A stretch of 64,000 nt of DNA from Lysinibacillus_B sp031181585 (GCF_047301505.1 NZ_CP154840.1:1674001-1738000); one strand, 5' to 3'; positions 1-9,280 are shown, counted from the stretch's first letter. Notes: a model not told the origin generated them from the sequence alone. Made by a program: numbers and translations.

Positions 1-234
1 GAAACGCACGTATATTTCCGGACGCCAGACCGGAAGCTGTTTATGCTGTTTGAAAGACTGGTAGCTGAGATTTTACAGGAGCAGGAATCGAGCTTGTCTT
101 TAGAAGAGCTGAAGGCGTCCCTCATTCAGCTTGCAATGGGCATCATCTACTACTGGTGTACATTGCACGATCCGCAGCCGCTCCATGTCAGTGCAAGCGC
201 ACCGCTTGAGCATTTCTTGAATGGATTTCGCTGA
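1..234 (+). CDS. C-terminal end of a probable TetR-family regulator (partial)
   Basis: The reading frame is open from base 1, so this is the last 77 residues of a gene that begins outside the window. It is helical, with a segment rich in Leu/Glu followed by GIIYYWCTLHDP, which resembles the ligand-binding C-terminal domain of TetR-type repressors. The DNA-binding part is not visible, so the family call is an inference. It ends about 100 bases before the two-component system and could regulate that or the upstream neighbour. Confidence 0.4.
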   Translation, partial: ETHVYFRTPDRKLFMLFERLVAEILQEQESSLSLEELKASLIQLAMGIIYYWCTLHDPQPLHVSASAPLEHFLNGFR

Positions 235-341
235 GCAGAAAGAAAATGTAGAGAGACTCGAGCTTATAAGATGAAGACAATCTGTCTTTGTAAAATACTA
301 AGTATGATATACTTCTACTAAAAAACAGAGGATCTCTCCAA

Positions 342-1514
342 ATGAAAGCATTCAATTATTTCCAAAAGCTGCAATATAATATTGACCTAGCGCGCATACC
401 CATCACGATGATGCACTCTATCGTATTGATTGGTGTGCTTTTTATACAGTCGACAGTTCGTATATCGCTAAATCAAACACTGCTGTGCATTGTGTTGTTT
501 ACTGTGTATACATTGCTGCATTGGTATTCTGACACCATCTTACTAAAAATAAAATCCTTATACTTTTATTTGCAGGGATTCATCATTTTGGTCACTGCCA
601 TCCTGATGCCGGATGCTTCAGCGCTGATTGTACTCGGCTTGATGGCTGTTTTTATCATTCAGGGGATGTTCTATTTTCAGGAGGCAATCAAACTGGCGCT
701 CCTTGTGCTCGGCTATATGTGCTTTTATATCACCATCATGTATTTCCATTTTGGTATGGAATATTTATGGCTGTTTATCGCCTTGTTTGTTAGTTTGTTT
801 GTCTTTCTGAATTTAGTGCTGTATTTGTTTAATCAAAAAGATGTGGAAAATATAGAGCTACAATACTATATTAAAGAATTGGAAATCGCGAATGAGAAAA
901 TCGAGCAATTAACGTTAAAGCATGAAAGGGAGCGAATGGCGAGAGACTTGCATGATACATTGGCACAACGGTTAGTTGGTCTGCTATTAAAATTGGATGC
1001 AAGCGAGGCACATTTAAAAAAAGGGAATGTAGAGAAAGTAGAATCTATTTTATTATCGGCAAAAGAACAGGCACGGGAATCGTTGGCCGATGCGCGGAAG
1101 GTGATTGATGATTTGCGCCTAGCAAAGTCAGATGAGTCATTTACAGAACGTGTAACCGAAGAGATGGCCCAACTGCAATATTTATATAATATTCCCATCA
1201 AACTAACGATGGAGAATATCGCTTGTACGGCTGCCGTTGAAGAACATATTTTATCGATTTTAAAGGAAGCGGTAACAAATGTTTATAAACACGCGGAGGC
1301 GACAACGATTTCAATTTTGATGAAGGAGCAAAATAGCTTCCTCATTGTACAAATTGCTGATGATGGCAAGGGAATTGAAATCAATCATGATTTAGAAAAG
1401 CAAGGTCATTACGGTATTTTGGGAATGAAAGAGCGTATCCAGCTCATGCAGGGGCAGGTAACAATCGAAAAAGAGAACGGTACGTGTATTACATTAGCAG
1501 TTCCGCTGGAGTGA
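342..1514 (+). CDS. NarL-type sensor histidine kinase
   Basis: Membrane sensor kinase of 390 residues. Residues about 15-160 form five or six hydrophobic segments, followed by a short coiled coil. The HisKA_3 dimerisation box RDLHDTLAQR places the phospho-acceptor at His204. The ATPase domain has an N box (KEAVTNVYKHAE), a DDGKGIE box and a GILGMKERI box. This is the DesK/LiaS/NarX class, which phosphorylates a LuxR-type regulator. The response regulator starts 10 bases downstream, so they are one operon. No extracytoplasmic sensor domain is evident, so the signal is probably sensed in or near the membrane. The MMPL exporter downstream is a plausible target, by position only. Confidence 0.9.
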   Translation: MKAFNYFQKLQYNIDLARIPITMMHSIVLIGVLFIQSTVRISLNQTLLCIVLFTVYTLLHWYSDTILLKIKSLYFYLQGFIILVTAILMPDASALIVLGLMAVFIIQGMFYFQEAIKLALLVLGYMCFYITIMYFHFGMEYLWLFIALFVSLFVFLNLVLYLFNQKDVENIELQYYIKELEIANEKIEQLTLKHERERMARDLHDTLAQRLVGLLLKLDASEAHLKKGNVEKVESILLSAKEQARESLADARKVIDDLRLAKSDESFTERVTEEMAQLQYLYNIPIKLTMENIACTAAVEEHILSILKEAVTNVYKHAEATTISILMKEQNSFLIVQIADDGKGIEINHDLEKQGHYGILGMKERIQLMQGQVTIEKENGTCITLAVPLE

Positions 1515-1524
1515 GGGTAAGGAA

Positions 1525-2145
1525 ATGGTAAAGATATTGATAGTAGATGATCATTTAATTGTGCGTGAAGGAATCCGTCTCATTTTAGAAACCCAGGACG
1601 GCTATGAGGTGATAGGCGAGGCGGAAAATGGACAGGAAGCGCTTGTTTTGCTGGAAACTATTACACCTGATGTTATTTTATTAGATTTAAATATGCCGAT
1701 TTTAGATGGTCTCAATTTTTTGAAGAAATTTAACAGCTTAAAAAAGGGCGTTCCTGTGATTATCCTAACGACCTATAATGAACAGCACTTGCTGCTGGAA
1801 GCTGTGGAATTAGGCGTCGCAAGTTATTTATTAAAGGACACAGGAAGAGAAAAGCTATTTGCAACAATTGATGCTGCCTTGCGCGGGGAAACGCTGCTGC
1901 AGCCGGAGATGTTACAGCTGCTGCTAAAGGCTCAGGCGGAAAAGCACACACCAAAATTATTTACAGAAAAGGAATTACTCGTCCTGCAGGCGCTGGCACG
2001 CGGATTGAAGAATAATGAGATTGCCCAGGAGATGAGCATTGCTGAACGTACTGTCAAGTCTTACCTGACAACGATCTACAGTAAGCTGAATGTGAAATCA
2101 AGAGCCCAGGCGATTGCCGTTGCGATAGAAAGAAAGTACATTTAA
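1525..2145 (+). CDS. NarL/LuxR-type response regulator
   Basis: 206-residue DNA-binding response regulator. The receiver domain has the acidic pair DD at 8-9, the phospho-acceptor Asp54 in ILLDLNMP, Thr in ILTTYN and Lys in LLKD. The C-terminal LuxR helix-turn-helix has the usual core LKNNEIAQEMSIAERTVKSY. It is the cognate partner of the kinase just upstream and ends at a strong terminator, so the pair forms a closed two-gene unit. Its targets are not shown by the sequence. The MMPL gene 88 bases downstream is the natural candidate, since such pairs often control export or cell-envelope stress genes. Confidence 0.93.
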   Translation: MVKILIVDDHLIVREGIRLILETQDGYEVIGEAENGQEALVLLETITPDVILLDLNMPILDGLNFLKKFNSLKKGVPVIILTTYNEQHLLLEAVELGVASYLLKDTGREKLFATIDAALRGETLLQPEMLQLLLKAQAEKHTPKLFTEKELLVLQALARGLKNNEIAQEMSIAERTVKSYLTTIYSKLNVKSRAQAIAVAIERKYI

Positions 2146-2154
2146 ATCTGCCCG

Positions 2155-2183
2155 AACGTACATGCTGAATGTACGTTTTTTTT
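2155..2183 (+). terminator. Terminator after the two-component operon
   Basis: Perfect 9-bp stem AACGTACAT / ATGTACGTT with a 5-base loop, followed by a run of eight T. Confidence 0.9.
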
Positions 2184-2233
2184 ATTTATTCATTATAGTA
2201 AGATAGGGGGCGGTAATAGAAAGGGGTTCTATC

Positions 2234-4420
2234 GTGGCTAAACTATTATATAAATTAGGTTTTTGGGCAACGAATCATGCCAAGGCTGTGTTATTCTCCG
2301 CCATTGCTTTACTGTTGGCAGCGGGCGTTGCAGTACTTGTTTTATGGTTCGATTTTGATGATGATATGTCGATTCCAGGCACACCTGCCCAAAATACAAT
2401 CGAAATGCTGGAGGAAGAGTTCCCGGAGGTAGGGAAAGCAGGAGCACAAATACAGGTAGTCTTTAAAGCACCTGAAGGGAAGACGCTGCTTGACCCGGAA
2501 GTGCAGGGGCATATTGCTGAATTAGTAGAAGAAGTACAGGCATTGGATGATGTAGAAGCGGTTTACACACCGGATATGCTGCAAAACTACAATGCTGATC
2601 AAACGATTGCATTTGCGATGGCCATGTATAACGTACCATCAAAAGAAGTAACGTTTGACCAAATTGACGAAGTACGGGAAGTATTAGATATCACGAAGGA
2701 TGAAGGCATCCAAACGGAGCTTTACTCTTCAGAAACAGAGCTTTATCCAATTGAATTGCATTTTAAAACGGAAGTAATGGGTGTTGCCGTTGCATTCATT
2801 ATTTTGTTCTTTACATTCGGCTCGCTTATTTTAGCAGGTATGCCGATTGTGACGGCAGGAACTGGTCTCGTTGTTGGCTTGTTAGGGATTTTGCTGGCAA
2901 CGAATTTTACATCCATTTCGTTCGTATGTTTATCGTTGGCAGCGATGCTTGGATTAGCGGTAGGGATTGATTATGCATTATTTATCGTTTCCCGTTTCCG
3001 CCAAGAGTACGCGAAGGGGTATTCCATTCCTCAATCTATTGCGATTGCGAACGGAACAGCCGGAACAGCAGTCGTATTCGCAGGTGTTACAGTCATTATC
3101 GCCTTAATCGGGTTGTCGATTCCTAAAATTCCATTCTTGTCTATGATGGGCTACACAGCGGCGGTGACAGTATTGCTGGCGATTTTCGTAGCTGTACTTG
3201 TTGTACCGGCAGTGCTTTATCTATTAGGTGATAAAATTACACCACCTATTGATCGTAAAAAAACGACGGCAGAAAAAATGGCAGACCGTGTGAAATTCTC
3301 CGGTAAATTAATGCAAGGCTGGGCTGATGCCTTACATAAAATGCCGATCGTCTTTGCGCTGGTCGGTATCATCTTGCTAAGTGTCATTACAATTCCATTT
3401 TTCCACATGGAGCTTGGTTTACCTGACGACAGCTTTTATGAAGAAGGAACAGACCAACGCGATTCCTATGATTTATTAAAAGAAGCTTATGGTGAAGGCT
3501 ACCACGCATCTTTAGTCGTTGTGGCACAGGCGACAGAAAAAGATGGTGAGGTTTTATCCAAGCTGGAGCAACTGCAAGCGGATTTGAGCACGATGGAAAA
3601 CGTCGATTACATCACAAACGTTATCCCAAAAGAGTCAGGTGACATGGCTGTTATTACACTGAATCCAAAAATTGGCCCGAATGCAGAAGAAACAATTGAT
3701 TTAGTGCATGATATTCGTGATGCGGATTATGAGGGTATGAAATTAAACGTGACAGGCACAACAGCGATGAACATTGATATTTCTGAAAAGCTGTCGGATG
3801 CCTTACCGGTGTTTGCGGCGTTAATCATCGGCCTGGCATTTATTATTTTCATGGTCGTATTCCGTTCGATTTTAGTGCCGCTAAAAGCAGTGTTAGGCTT
3901 CGTGCTATCACTTGGCGCAACACTGGGCTTTGTTACATGGGTCGTGCAGGATGGTAACTTTTATGAAGTATTTGGCTTTGCAACATCAAGTCCGGTGCTA
4001 AACTTCCTGCCGATTTTGACGGTTGGGATTTTATTCGGACTTGCAATGGACTATGAAGTCTTCCTAGTGAGCCGTATGCGTGAGGAATATGCGCACTCAG
4101 GCAATGCACGTAAAGCTGTACTGGCAGGTATCCGCGATAGCGGCGGTGTAGTAACGGCAGCTGGGTTAATTATGATTGCTGTATTTACAGGTTTCATGAT
4201 GGCACCAGATCCAATGACAAAAGTGATTGGACTTGCATTAACGTTTGGTGTCCTGTTCGATGCCTTTATTGTCCGTATGATGATCGTGCCGGCTGTAATG
4301 CTTCTCATGGGGAAGGCAGCCTGGTACATGCCGAAATGGCTCGATAAAATTCTGCCGAACATCGATATCGAAGGCGAATCCATTATGAAAGAATTAGAAA
4401 AAGAAACTAGTAAGAAATAA
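2234..4420 (+). CDS. MMPL/RND-family membrane transporter
   Basis: 728-residue membrane protein with the duplicated layout of MMPL (YdfJ-like) exporters: one N-terminal helix, an extracytoplasmic loop of about 150 residues, a bundle of helices containing the DYALFIVSRFRQEY motif, then a second half with its own loop and the matching motif DYEVFLVSRMREEY. These paired D-Y-x-x-F-x-x-S-R motifs are diagnostic of the family and take part in proton coupling. It starts at GTG with AAGGGG upstream. Substrates of such proteins include lipids and drugs and cannot be told here. It follows a two-component pair but has its own space for a promoter and ends at its own terminator. Confidence 0.9.
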   Translation: MAKLLYKLGFWATNHAKAVLFSAIALLLAAGVAVLVLWFDFDDDMSIPGTPAQNTIEMLEEEFPEVGKAGAQIQVVFKAPEGKTLLDPEVQGHIAELVEEVQALDDVEAVYTPDMLQNYNADQTIAFAMAMYNVPSKEVTFDQIDEVREVLDITKDEGIQTELYSSETELYPIELHFKTEVMGVAVAFIILFFTFGSLILAGMPIVTAGTGLVVGLLGILLATNFTSISFVCLSLAAMLGLAVGIDYALFIVSRFRQEYAKGYSIPQSIAIANGTAGTAVVFAGVTVIIALIGLSIPKIPFLSMMGYTAAVTVLLAIFVAVLVVPAVLYLLGDKITPPIDRKKTTAEKMADRVKFSGKLMQGWADALHKMPIVFALVGIILLSVITIPFFHMELGLPDDSFYEEGTDQRDSYDLLKEAYGEGYHASLVVVAQATEKDGEVLSKLEQLQADLSTMENVDYITNVIPKESGDMAVITLNPKIGPNAEETIDLVHDIRDADYEGMKLNVTGTTAMNIDISEKLSDALPVFAALIIGLAFIIFMVVFRSILVPLKAVLGFVLSLGATLGFVTWVVQDGNFYEVFGFATSSPVLNFLPILTVGILFGLAMDYEVFLVSRMREEYAHSGNARKAVLAGIRDSGGVVTAAGLIMIAVFTGFMMAPDPMTKVIGLALTFGVLFDAFIVRMMIVPAVMLLMGKAAWYMPKWLDKILPNIDIEGESIMKELEKETSKK

Positions 4421-4429
4421 TAAGCTGGA

Positions 4430-4468
4430 AGCTGTTTAGATAGGGGAACCTGTCTAAACAGCTTTTTT
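4430..4468 (+). terminator. Terminator after the MMPL gene
   Basis: Eleven-bp stem (AGCTGTTTAGA paired with TCTAAACAGCT) around a 12-base loop, then six T. Confidence 0.9.
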
Positions 4469-4631
4469 GTGAAGAAATCAGCACCTGGCATCTTCGGAAT
4501 AATCAACAAGGGTTTTGGTGATAGGTGTAGAATATTATTTTTGTATAAGCAGTGTTTTCAACAAGGCATCGTTATAGGTTTTATCATAATATCATGACAG
4601 TAATAAATGGAATGCAGGGGGGAAGCTGAAG

Positions 4632-5168
4632 ATGCAAATAAGAAAAATCACAAAAGAAGAGTACCCTGATGGTAAAAAAGTTATTTACGAATACACTTCT
4701 GATAAATACTATGATCTCCGCCTGACAGAGCATGAAAACGGGTGGGGAATCGATTTATCTTTGCAAAACTTTGATACGCCGTTCCACAAATATTTAGAAG
4801 GAGAGATTTTTGAAGAGTACCTAGAAAACATCGAGTGTTATATTGCACAGATAGATGAAAAAGAAGTGGGCATCGTCAGTTTCAATCATGAAAGGTGGAA
4901 TAACGTGGTGAGGGTTAATGACCTTCATATCAATCCATCGGAGCAGCAGAAAGGAATCGGCAGTCAGTTGATGAGTTTTGTGAAAAAGCGGGCAAAACGG
5001 CTGAATGCAAGAGCGATTGTACTCGAAACGCAAACGTCTAATTATCAGGCAATCCAATTTTATAAAAAGCATGGATTTCACTTGATTGGCTTGGATGCGA
5101 TCAGCTATTCAAATCATGATATTGAAAATAAGGAAGTAAGGATTGAGATGGGGCTTTTTATAAAGTAG
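4632..5168 (+). CDS. GNAT-family N-acetyltransferase
   Basis: 178 residues. The acetyl-CoA site is visible in motif A, HINPSEQQKGIGSQLMSFV (Q/RxxGxG/A type), followed by NARAIVLETQT and YQAIQFYKKHGF, the usual beta5 and motif B of Gcn5-related acetyltransferases. It transfers an acetyl group from acetyl-CoA to an amine, but the acceptor cannot be deduced. GGGGGAAGC lies upstream of the ATG. It stands alone between two small transcription units. A 29-base sequence upstream is shared with the region before the next gene. Confidence 0.88.
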   Translation: MQIRKITKEEYPDGKKVIYEYTSDKYYDLRLTEHENGWGIDLSLQNFDTPFHKYLEGEIFEEYLENIECYIAQIDEKEVGIVSFNHERWNNVVRVNDLHINPSEQQKGIGSQLMSFVKKRAKRLNARAIVLETQTSNYQAIQFYKKHGFHLIGLDAISYSNHDIENKEVRIEMGLFIK

Positions 5169-5308
5169 CGTTATATTCCACTAAAGAAACTGTTACATAT
5201 GATTTCCAGTCTGCTGATGGACAGGTAAACAATGAACAAGGATTTTAGTAATAGTAGTAGAATTGTAAAATGGAAAATACAGTTGATTTTAAATGGAGGA
5301 TGAGACAC

Positions 5309-5872
5309 TTGGGATTTTTTACGCGCTTATTTAAAAAAGTAGAAGATGTAAATAAAGGGGAAGCAGATATTTCAGAACTGGATAAGGAACTATATATAGA
5401 ATCAGAACTAGACGAAGCAAACGGCTTTTGGGTGGAGGTTGCCCAAAACATCATTGTCAATACAGTAAAAGCGGCAGACAACACAGTAGAACGTGCTTTT
5501 GTTTTAGTGGATATGAGGGAGCAGCCTTCCTTTGATATTTTCTATCAAGTTGACGGATCACTAGTGCTGTGGGGTCAGCTGGAAGACGCACTGATAAAGG
5601 AAAAAATCGAAAAAGAGCTGCTGCCACAAGCGGTAAACGTTGCAGCAGCTGTAAATAGAAAATTTGCTCAAGCAAATCATCCGGCAATCTCGTATGCAGA
5701 GCTGCAGTTTGAATGGGCAACGGGTGCTTGGTTTTCTCATATTGTCTGGGATGATGATGCCCATGCGAACTTAGCAAGAGAAACTCTTGTAAGGGAATGG
5801 TTCAACGTAATCAATGAAGAAGTTAAAAAGCTGCCATTAGATAGCGACAGCAAGCTTTCATGGTATCCGTGA
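5309..5872 (+). CDS. Hypothetical cytoplasmic protein
   Basis: 187 residues from a TTG start. GGAGG sits nine bases before this TTG and directly abuts the in-frame ATG at 5300, so TTG is the better start. There is no signal peptide or membrane segment. The protein is acidic, with an alternating strand/helix pattern and several Trp. I do not recognise the family. The middle region (FVLVDMREQPSFDIFYQVDG) faintly recalls YezG-type immunity proteins, but that is only an impression. The stop codon lies inside the terminator hairpin. Confidence 0.75.
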   Translation: MGFFTRLFKKVEDVNKGEADISELDKELYIESELDEANGFWVEVAQNIIVNTVKAADNTVERAFVLVDMREQPSFDIFYQVDGSLVLWGQLEDALIKEKIEKELLPQAVNVAAAVNRKFAQANHPAISYAELQFEWATGAWFSHIVWDDDAHANLARETLVREWFNVINEEVKKLPLDSDSKLSWYP

Positions 5873-5884
5873 AGCTTGCTTTTT
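5850..5884 (+). terminator. Terminator overlapping the end of the hypothetical gene
   Basis: GCAAGCTTTCA pairs with TGAAGCTTGC (one bulge), then five T. The left arm lies in the coding sequence, and the TGA stop at 5870-5872 begins the right arm. Confidence 0.8.
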
Positions 5885-5946
5885 GTAAGGCAGTTACGCG
5901 GCTGCTCTCGTGGGTATCATCCTTTTAGGTATTATTTACTCTCCGC

Positions 5947-6519
5947 TCATTCCTTGCCATCCTGATGATAGATCAGCTGCACAACACCGGAAGTGAATGT
6001 TCTTGTACGAACCAGTTTTAAATTCAATCTTTCTGTAAGGTCACTAAACAACGGTTTTCCTTCTCCTAACACAACAGGATGAATGGATAATCTAAATTCA
6101 TCGACAAGTCCCAAATTGATAAAAGAGGTAATGAGACCTGCACCGCCATATAACCAGATGTCTTTACCAGGCTGATTTTTCAATCTAGTTACTTTCTCAT
6201 GGAGATTTTCATTTATGAAGATTGCTTGTTCATCAATGCCTGTTTGCGTGTGGGAAAATACATATTTCTTTTTACTATGCACCATTTGCCACATTTCTTT
6301 TTCCGTCTCGCTGTCTTCATCCTGCGGCATATATTGTCCCCATAATTCATAGCTTTTTCTACCATAGAAAATAGCATCGATTTGCTCCAGGAACTGAGTA
6401 AACTCCATTTCAGGGTCCATGATGCACCAATCGACCTCTCCATTGTTCCCTTCAATAAAGCCGTCCAGCGTAACGGCTAAATCCAAAACGACTCTTCTAT
6501 TGGTAACGGTATTTGACAT
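5947..6519 (-). CDS. Dihydrofolate reductase-like protein (RibD C-terminal family)
   Basis: 190 residues of the YyaP/YwjB class: VVLDLAVTLDGFIEG at the N-terminus (substrate side), YGRKSYELW, and the cofactor part DIWLYGGAGLITSF with the conserved GG, ending in LVDEFRLSIHPVVLGEGKPLF. The fold binds NADPH, but members such as this are usually not the housekeeping folate enzyme, and the substrate is unknown. It is a single-gene unit on the minus strand, with an extended -10 (TGCTATAAT, plus coordinates 6662-6670) upstream of its start. Confidence 0.88.
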   Translation of the reverse strand: MSNTVTNRRVVLDLAVTLDGFIEGNNGEVDWCIMDPEMEFTQFLEQIDAIFYGRKSYELWGQYMPQDEDSETEKEMWQMVHSKKKYVFSHTQTGIDEQAIFINENLHEKVTRLKNQPGKDIWLYGGAGLITSFINLGLVDEFRLSIHPVVLGEGKPLFSDLTERLNLKLVRTRTFTSGVVQLIYHQDGKE

Positions 6520-6661
6520 CGTTCTTCCTCCCTGTCTTTTCTGTTCTTTTTCACAACTCTTCTTGCCAGCAACTCACGATGACATTTCCACGGTAACTAT
6601 GACTAGTCGGAATTTGATGACGCTTTGCTTACTTGCCTAGTTTACTGGAATTCTCACTCTT

Positions 6662-6670
6662 ATTATAGCA
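6662..6670 (-). promoter_or_regulatory. Extended -10 for the DHFR-like gene
   Basis: On the minus strand this reads TGCTATAAT, a perfect TATAAT hexamer with the TGn extension. No good -35 hexamer is seen, which is usual for extended -10 promoters. Confidence 0.5.
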
Positions 6671-6940
6671 AATGTCTAAAGGGGAAATTATCGTTACATT
6701 TTTAGAATACTATAGCTATTTGCAGAAGACATCAATGTTGAGAAGCCGTTTAAATTAAATGGAAATATCGAAGGGCAGCTCCAAATCAGGTATACTATAA
6801 AGCGCTTTATTAAAAGAATAATCAGATATTTAAAATAGAAGCTAAATAAATTTTTATTCTTTATTCAATATGAGTTATAAATGTCCTATTATAGTCGATA
6901 TACGAAGAGTAATTATTATAGAAAATGGAGATATAGGATT
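6671..6940. other. Intergenic region before the MHYT-EAL gene
   Basis: A 270-base AT-rich gap. TATACT at about 6790 could be a -10 for the downstream gene. The in-frame ATG at 6881 has no ribosome site, while the ATG at 6941 has GGAG ten bases before it. Nothing else is recognised. Confidence 0.4.
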
Positions 6941-8980
6941 ATGTTTAAGCTACCGACATCATTGGATATTCAATTTATTGAAGGGGAATTTTCCATACCG
7001 CTTGTTGTACTTTCTTTCCTGATAGCATTTGCTGCGTCATATACGGCGTTATTTATTAACCGCCGAATAAGGGAGAATGGGTTTTTTCATAAAAATGTTT
7101 GGCTTGTGCTTGCCTCTTTGGCCATGGGGCTTGGCATATGGTCAATGCATTTTATCGGAATGAGTGCGTTTATGCTGCCTATACATATGGAATATCGAAT
7201 AAGTATTACGATACTTTCCATTATTCCAGCAATTATTGCATCCTATTTAGCGTTTTATTTTGCAAACAGGAAAAATACGGGCATCTATACCTTTGTTGCT
7301 GCAGGCATTTTCATGGGTATCGGTATTTCATTAATGCATTATATAGGAATGGCTGCTATGGAAATGGAAGCAGGGTACGTATATAAACCAGATATATTTA
7401 TCTTATCCATTATTATCGCAATGGTGGCATCCTTTGCATCTCTGTATATTTTTTCGCTGATGAACAACTTCATGGATCGTATCTTTGTAAAGGTAGTGAC
7501 AGCCTTCCTGATGGCGATTGCCATTACGAGCATGCATTACACAGGTATGGCAGCCATGCAGTTTTATACAATAGGCGAAATCGCAGCAGGACATGATAAG
7601 CATGAAATGGATGTCATCTGGGTGATTGTTTTTGTCACAATCAGTACGGTCAGCTTATTTTTGCTGGCAGTTTTGACAAGTCAGTTAGATAAGTATGTAG
7701 ATTTCCGCTTAAGAAACTTTGATGCCTTAACGAAGCTGCCAAACCAGAAACAATTTACGGATGATCAAAAGAAAGAAGACAAGGCATACAGCGTAGCGAT
7801 TGTCCATCTTCATAATCTGGAGAAATATATTGTAGCGTATGGTTATTATGTTGCTGATGAAATGGTCAAAAGCATTAGTGAAAGTATCGAAGGGCTGCTT
7901 CCTGAGAATGTAAAGCTATACCGGACTGAGGCAAATCGCTTTACGATTGTAAATACAAATAAAGAACAATCAAAAAAGCTGTATGTATCATTGGAGAAAA
8001 TTTGTGCGGTATTAAAGCACCCGCTTATATTAGGGGAGCATTCCATTACCGTAGATATGGTTTGTTCTCTTTCAAAGTCGGATGAACCAGCATGGGTGCA
8101 GGAGCATTTTTCAAATGCAATCGCTGTGCTGCAGTCACCTTCAACTGTATATAGCCACGAAGTGATTGAATACAACCCGGTTATCCATACATTTAACTTT
8201 GAAAGACAACTAATGGTTGATATTCAAGAGGCGATGGATAATCGAGATTTATTTCTTGTGTATCAGCCAAAAGTAGATCCTGAAAACGGTGATCTTGTAG
8301 GGGTGGAAGCATTGATTCGCTGGAATCATCCAGTATATGGAATGGTTTCGCCGGGCGTATTTATTCCCGTATTAGAGGAATCGCAAAAGATTTATGATGT
8401 GACGGACTGGATTGTTGAGCGAGTATGTGAGCAGATTACAGTGTGGAATACAGCAAACGTACCTTTCGGGCAAGTGTCCATTAATATTCCAGGTATTTAT
8501 TTAACTTCACCACGTTTAACGAGTACCTTAAATGAAAATTTAGAAAGATACGGTATTCATCCTGCACAATTGGAGTTAGAAATCACGGAGACAAGTGTCA
8601 TTCATGATATGGACAATGCAATTGCGGCATTAGAAAAATTCAGGGAAAAGGGCTTGTCTGTTGCGCTTGATGACTTTGGAACTGGTCTATCTTCATTGTC
8701 TTACCTAAAAAGAATTCCGATTTCTACGATTAAGATTGATAAATCATTTGTAGATGGGGTTCCAGCCTCAGAAAAAGATGCCGAGCTGTTAAAGGCAATT
8801 ATCATATTAGGCTACTCATTAAAATTACATGTCGTCATTGAAGGGGTAGAAACTGATTCCCAAATGGACTTCCTGCGTACATTGGAAAAGCAGCCGACTG
8901 TGCAAGGGTACTATTATTCAAAGCCGCTTGAAGCGAATGAACTGGAAGTTTGGATTAGCAGAAAAACAATCGAAAGCTAA
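6941..8980 (+). CDS. MHYT - degenerate GGDEF - EAL cyclic-di-GMP phosphodiesterase
   Basis: 679 residues. Seven hydrophobic helices carry three MHYT repeats (MHFIGM, MHYIGM, MHYTGM), a proposed gas- or copper-sensing membrane module. The following GGDEF-like domain has lost its signature: RTEANRF stands where GG(D/E)EF should be, so it should not make c-di-GMP. The EAL domain looks active, with GVEALIRW, EITET, LDDFGTG, IKIDKSFV and VIEGVET supplying the metal-binding Glu/Asp set and catalytic Lys. The architecture equals YkoW of Bacillus subtilis except for the dead cyclase domain. Expected role: membrane-linked hydrolysis of c-di-GMP to pGpG, tuned by the MHYT sensor. Confidence 0.92.
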   Translation: MFKLPTSLDIQFIEGEFSIPLVVLSFLIAFAASYTALFINRRIRENGFFHKNVWLVLASLAMGLGIWSMHFIGMSAFMLPIHMEYRISITILSIIPAIIASYLAFYFANRKNTGIYTFVAAGIFMGIGISLMHYIGMAAMEMEAGYVYKPDIFILSIIIAMVASFASLYIFSLMNNFMDRIFVKVVTAFLMAIAITSMHYTGMAAMQFYTIGEIAAGHDKHEMDVIWVIVFVTISTVSLFLLAVLTSQLDKYVDFRLRNFDALTKLPNQKQFTDDQKKEDKAYSVAIVHLHNLEKYIVAYGYYVADEMVKSISESIEGLLPENVKLYRTEANRFTIVNTNKEQSKKLYVSLEKICAVLKHPLILGEHSITVDMVCSLSKSDEPAWVQEHFSNAIAVLQSPSTVYSHEVIEYNPVIHTFNFERQLMVDIQEAMDNRDLFLVYQPKVDPENGDLVGVEALIRWNHPVYGMVSPGVFIPVLEESQKIYDVTDWIVERVCEQITVWNTANVPFGQVSINIPGIYLTSPRLTSTLNENLERYGIHPAQLELEITETSVIHDMDNAIAALEKFREKGLSVALDDFGTGLSSLSYLKRIPISTIKIDKSFVDGVPASEKDAELLKAIIILGYSLKLHVVIEGVETDSQMDFLRTLEKQPTVQGYYYSKPLEANELEVWISRKTIES

Positions 8981-9177
8981 TAGAGAATAAATAAAGAGAA
9001 ATAGCACTTAGCCATTTTTACCCGGACGCAGGGAATTGAGAAAATAGGGAAGAAATAAAAGTGAGAAAAACAATAACTACGTGAAAGGAAAGGCTATTTA
9101 TTATGTCTCAGTCTAGAAGTAAAAAAGCGAAATTTATGCTTAAAATAGTGTTTTTAGGTTGAATTGCGTAATGTAGG

Positions 9178-9206
9178 TTGACTATATTATAGCGGTATGG
9201 TAATTT
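9178..9206 (+). promoter_or_regulatory. Candidate sigma-A promoter of ahpC
   Basis: TTGACT at 9178-9183 and TAATTT at 9201-9206 with exactly 17 bases between. A second possible -10, TAGAAT at 9238-9243, lies inside the palindrome downstream, but its best -35 (TTGATT, 9213) is 19 bases away. Confidence 0.5.
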
Positions 9207-9224
9207 CATATCTTGATTGGAATT

Positions 9225-9243
9225 ATTCTAACATAATTAGAAT
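9225..9243. promoter_or_regulatory. Perfect palindrome upstream of ahpC, possible peroxide-regulator operator
   Basis: ATTCTAA - CATAA - TTAGAAT, a perfect 7-5-7 inverted repeat ending 37 bases before the ahpC start. PerR boxes are AT-rich inverted repeats and ahpCF is a classical PerR target, but this one does not fit the 7-1-7 PerR consensus well. The regulator is therefore an inference. Confidence 0.45.
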
Positions 9244-9280
9244 ACTAATGTACAAATAACAAACATCAGGAGGAATTATC

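Larger units (their letters stand above)
8981..9280. other. Intergenic region upstream of ahpC
   Basis: About 300 AT-rich bases. The distal part holds only a 19-codon frame from 9103, which I do not regard as a gene. The proximal part carries the candidate ahpC promoter and palindrome listed separately. Confidence 0.4.

Noticed and set aside
9103..9162. 19-codon frame upstream of ahpC
   Set aside because: Too short, with poor spacing from the purine-rich stretch; no support beyond an ATG.
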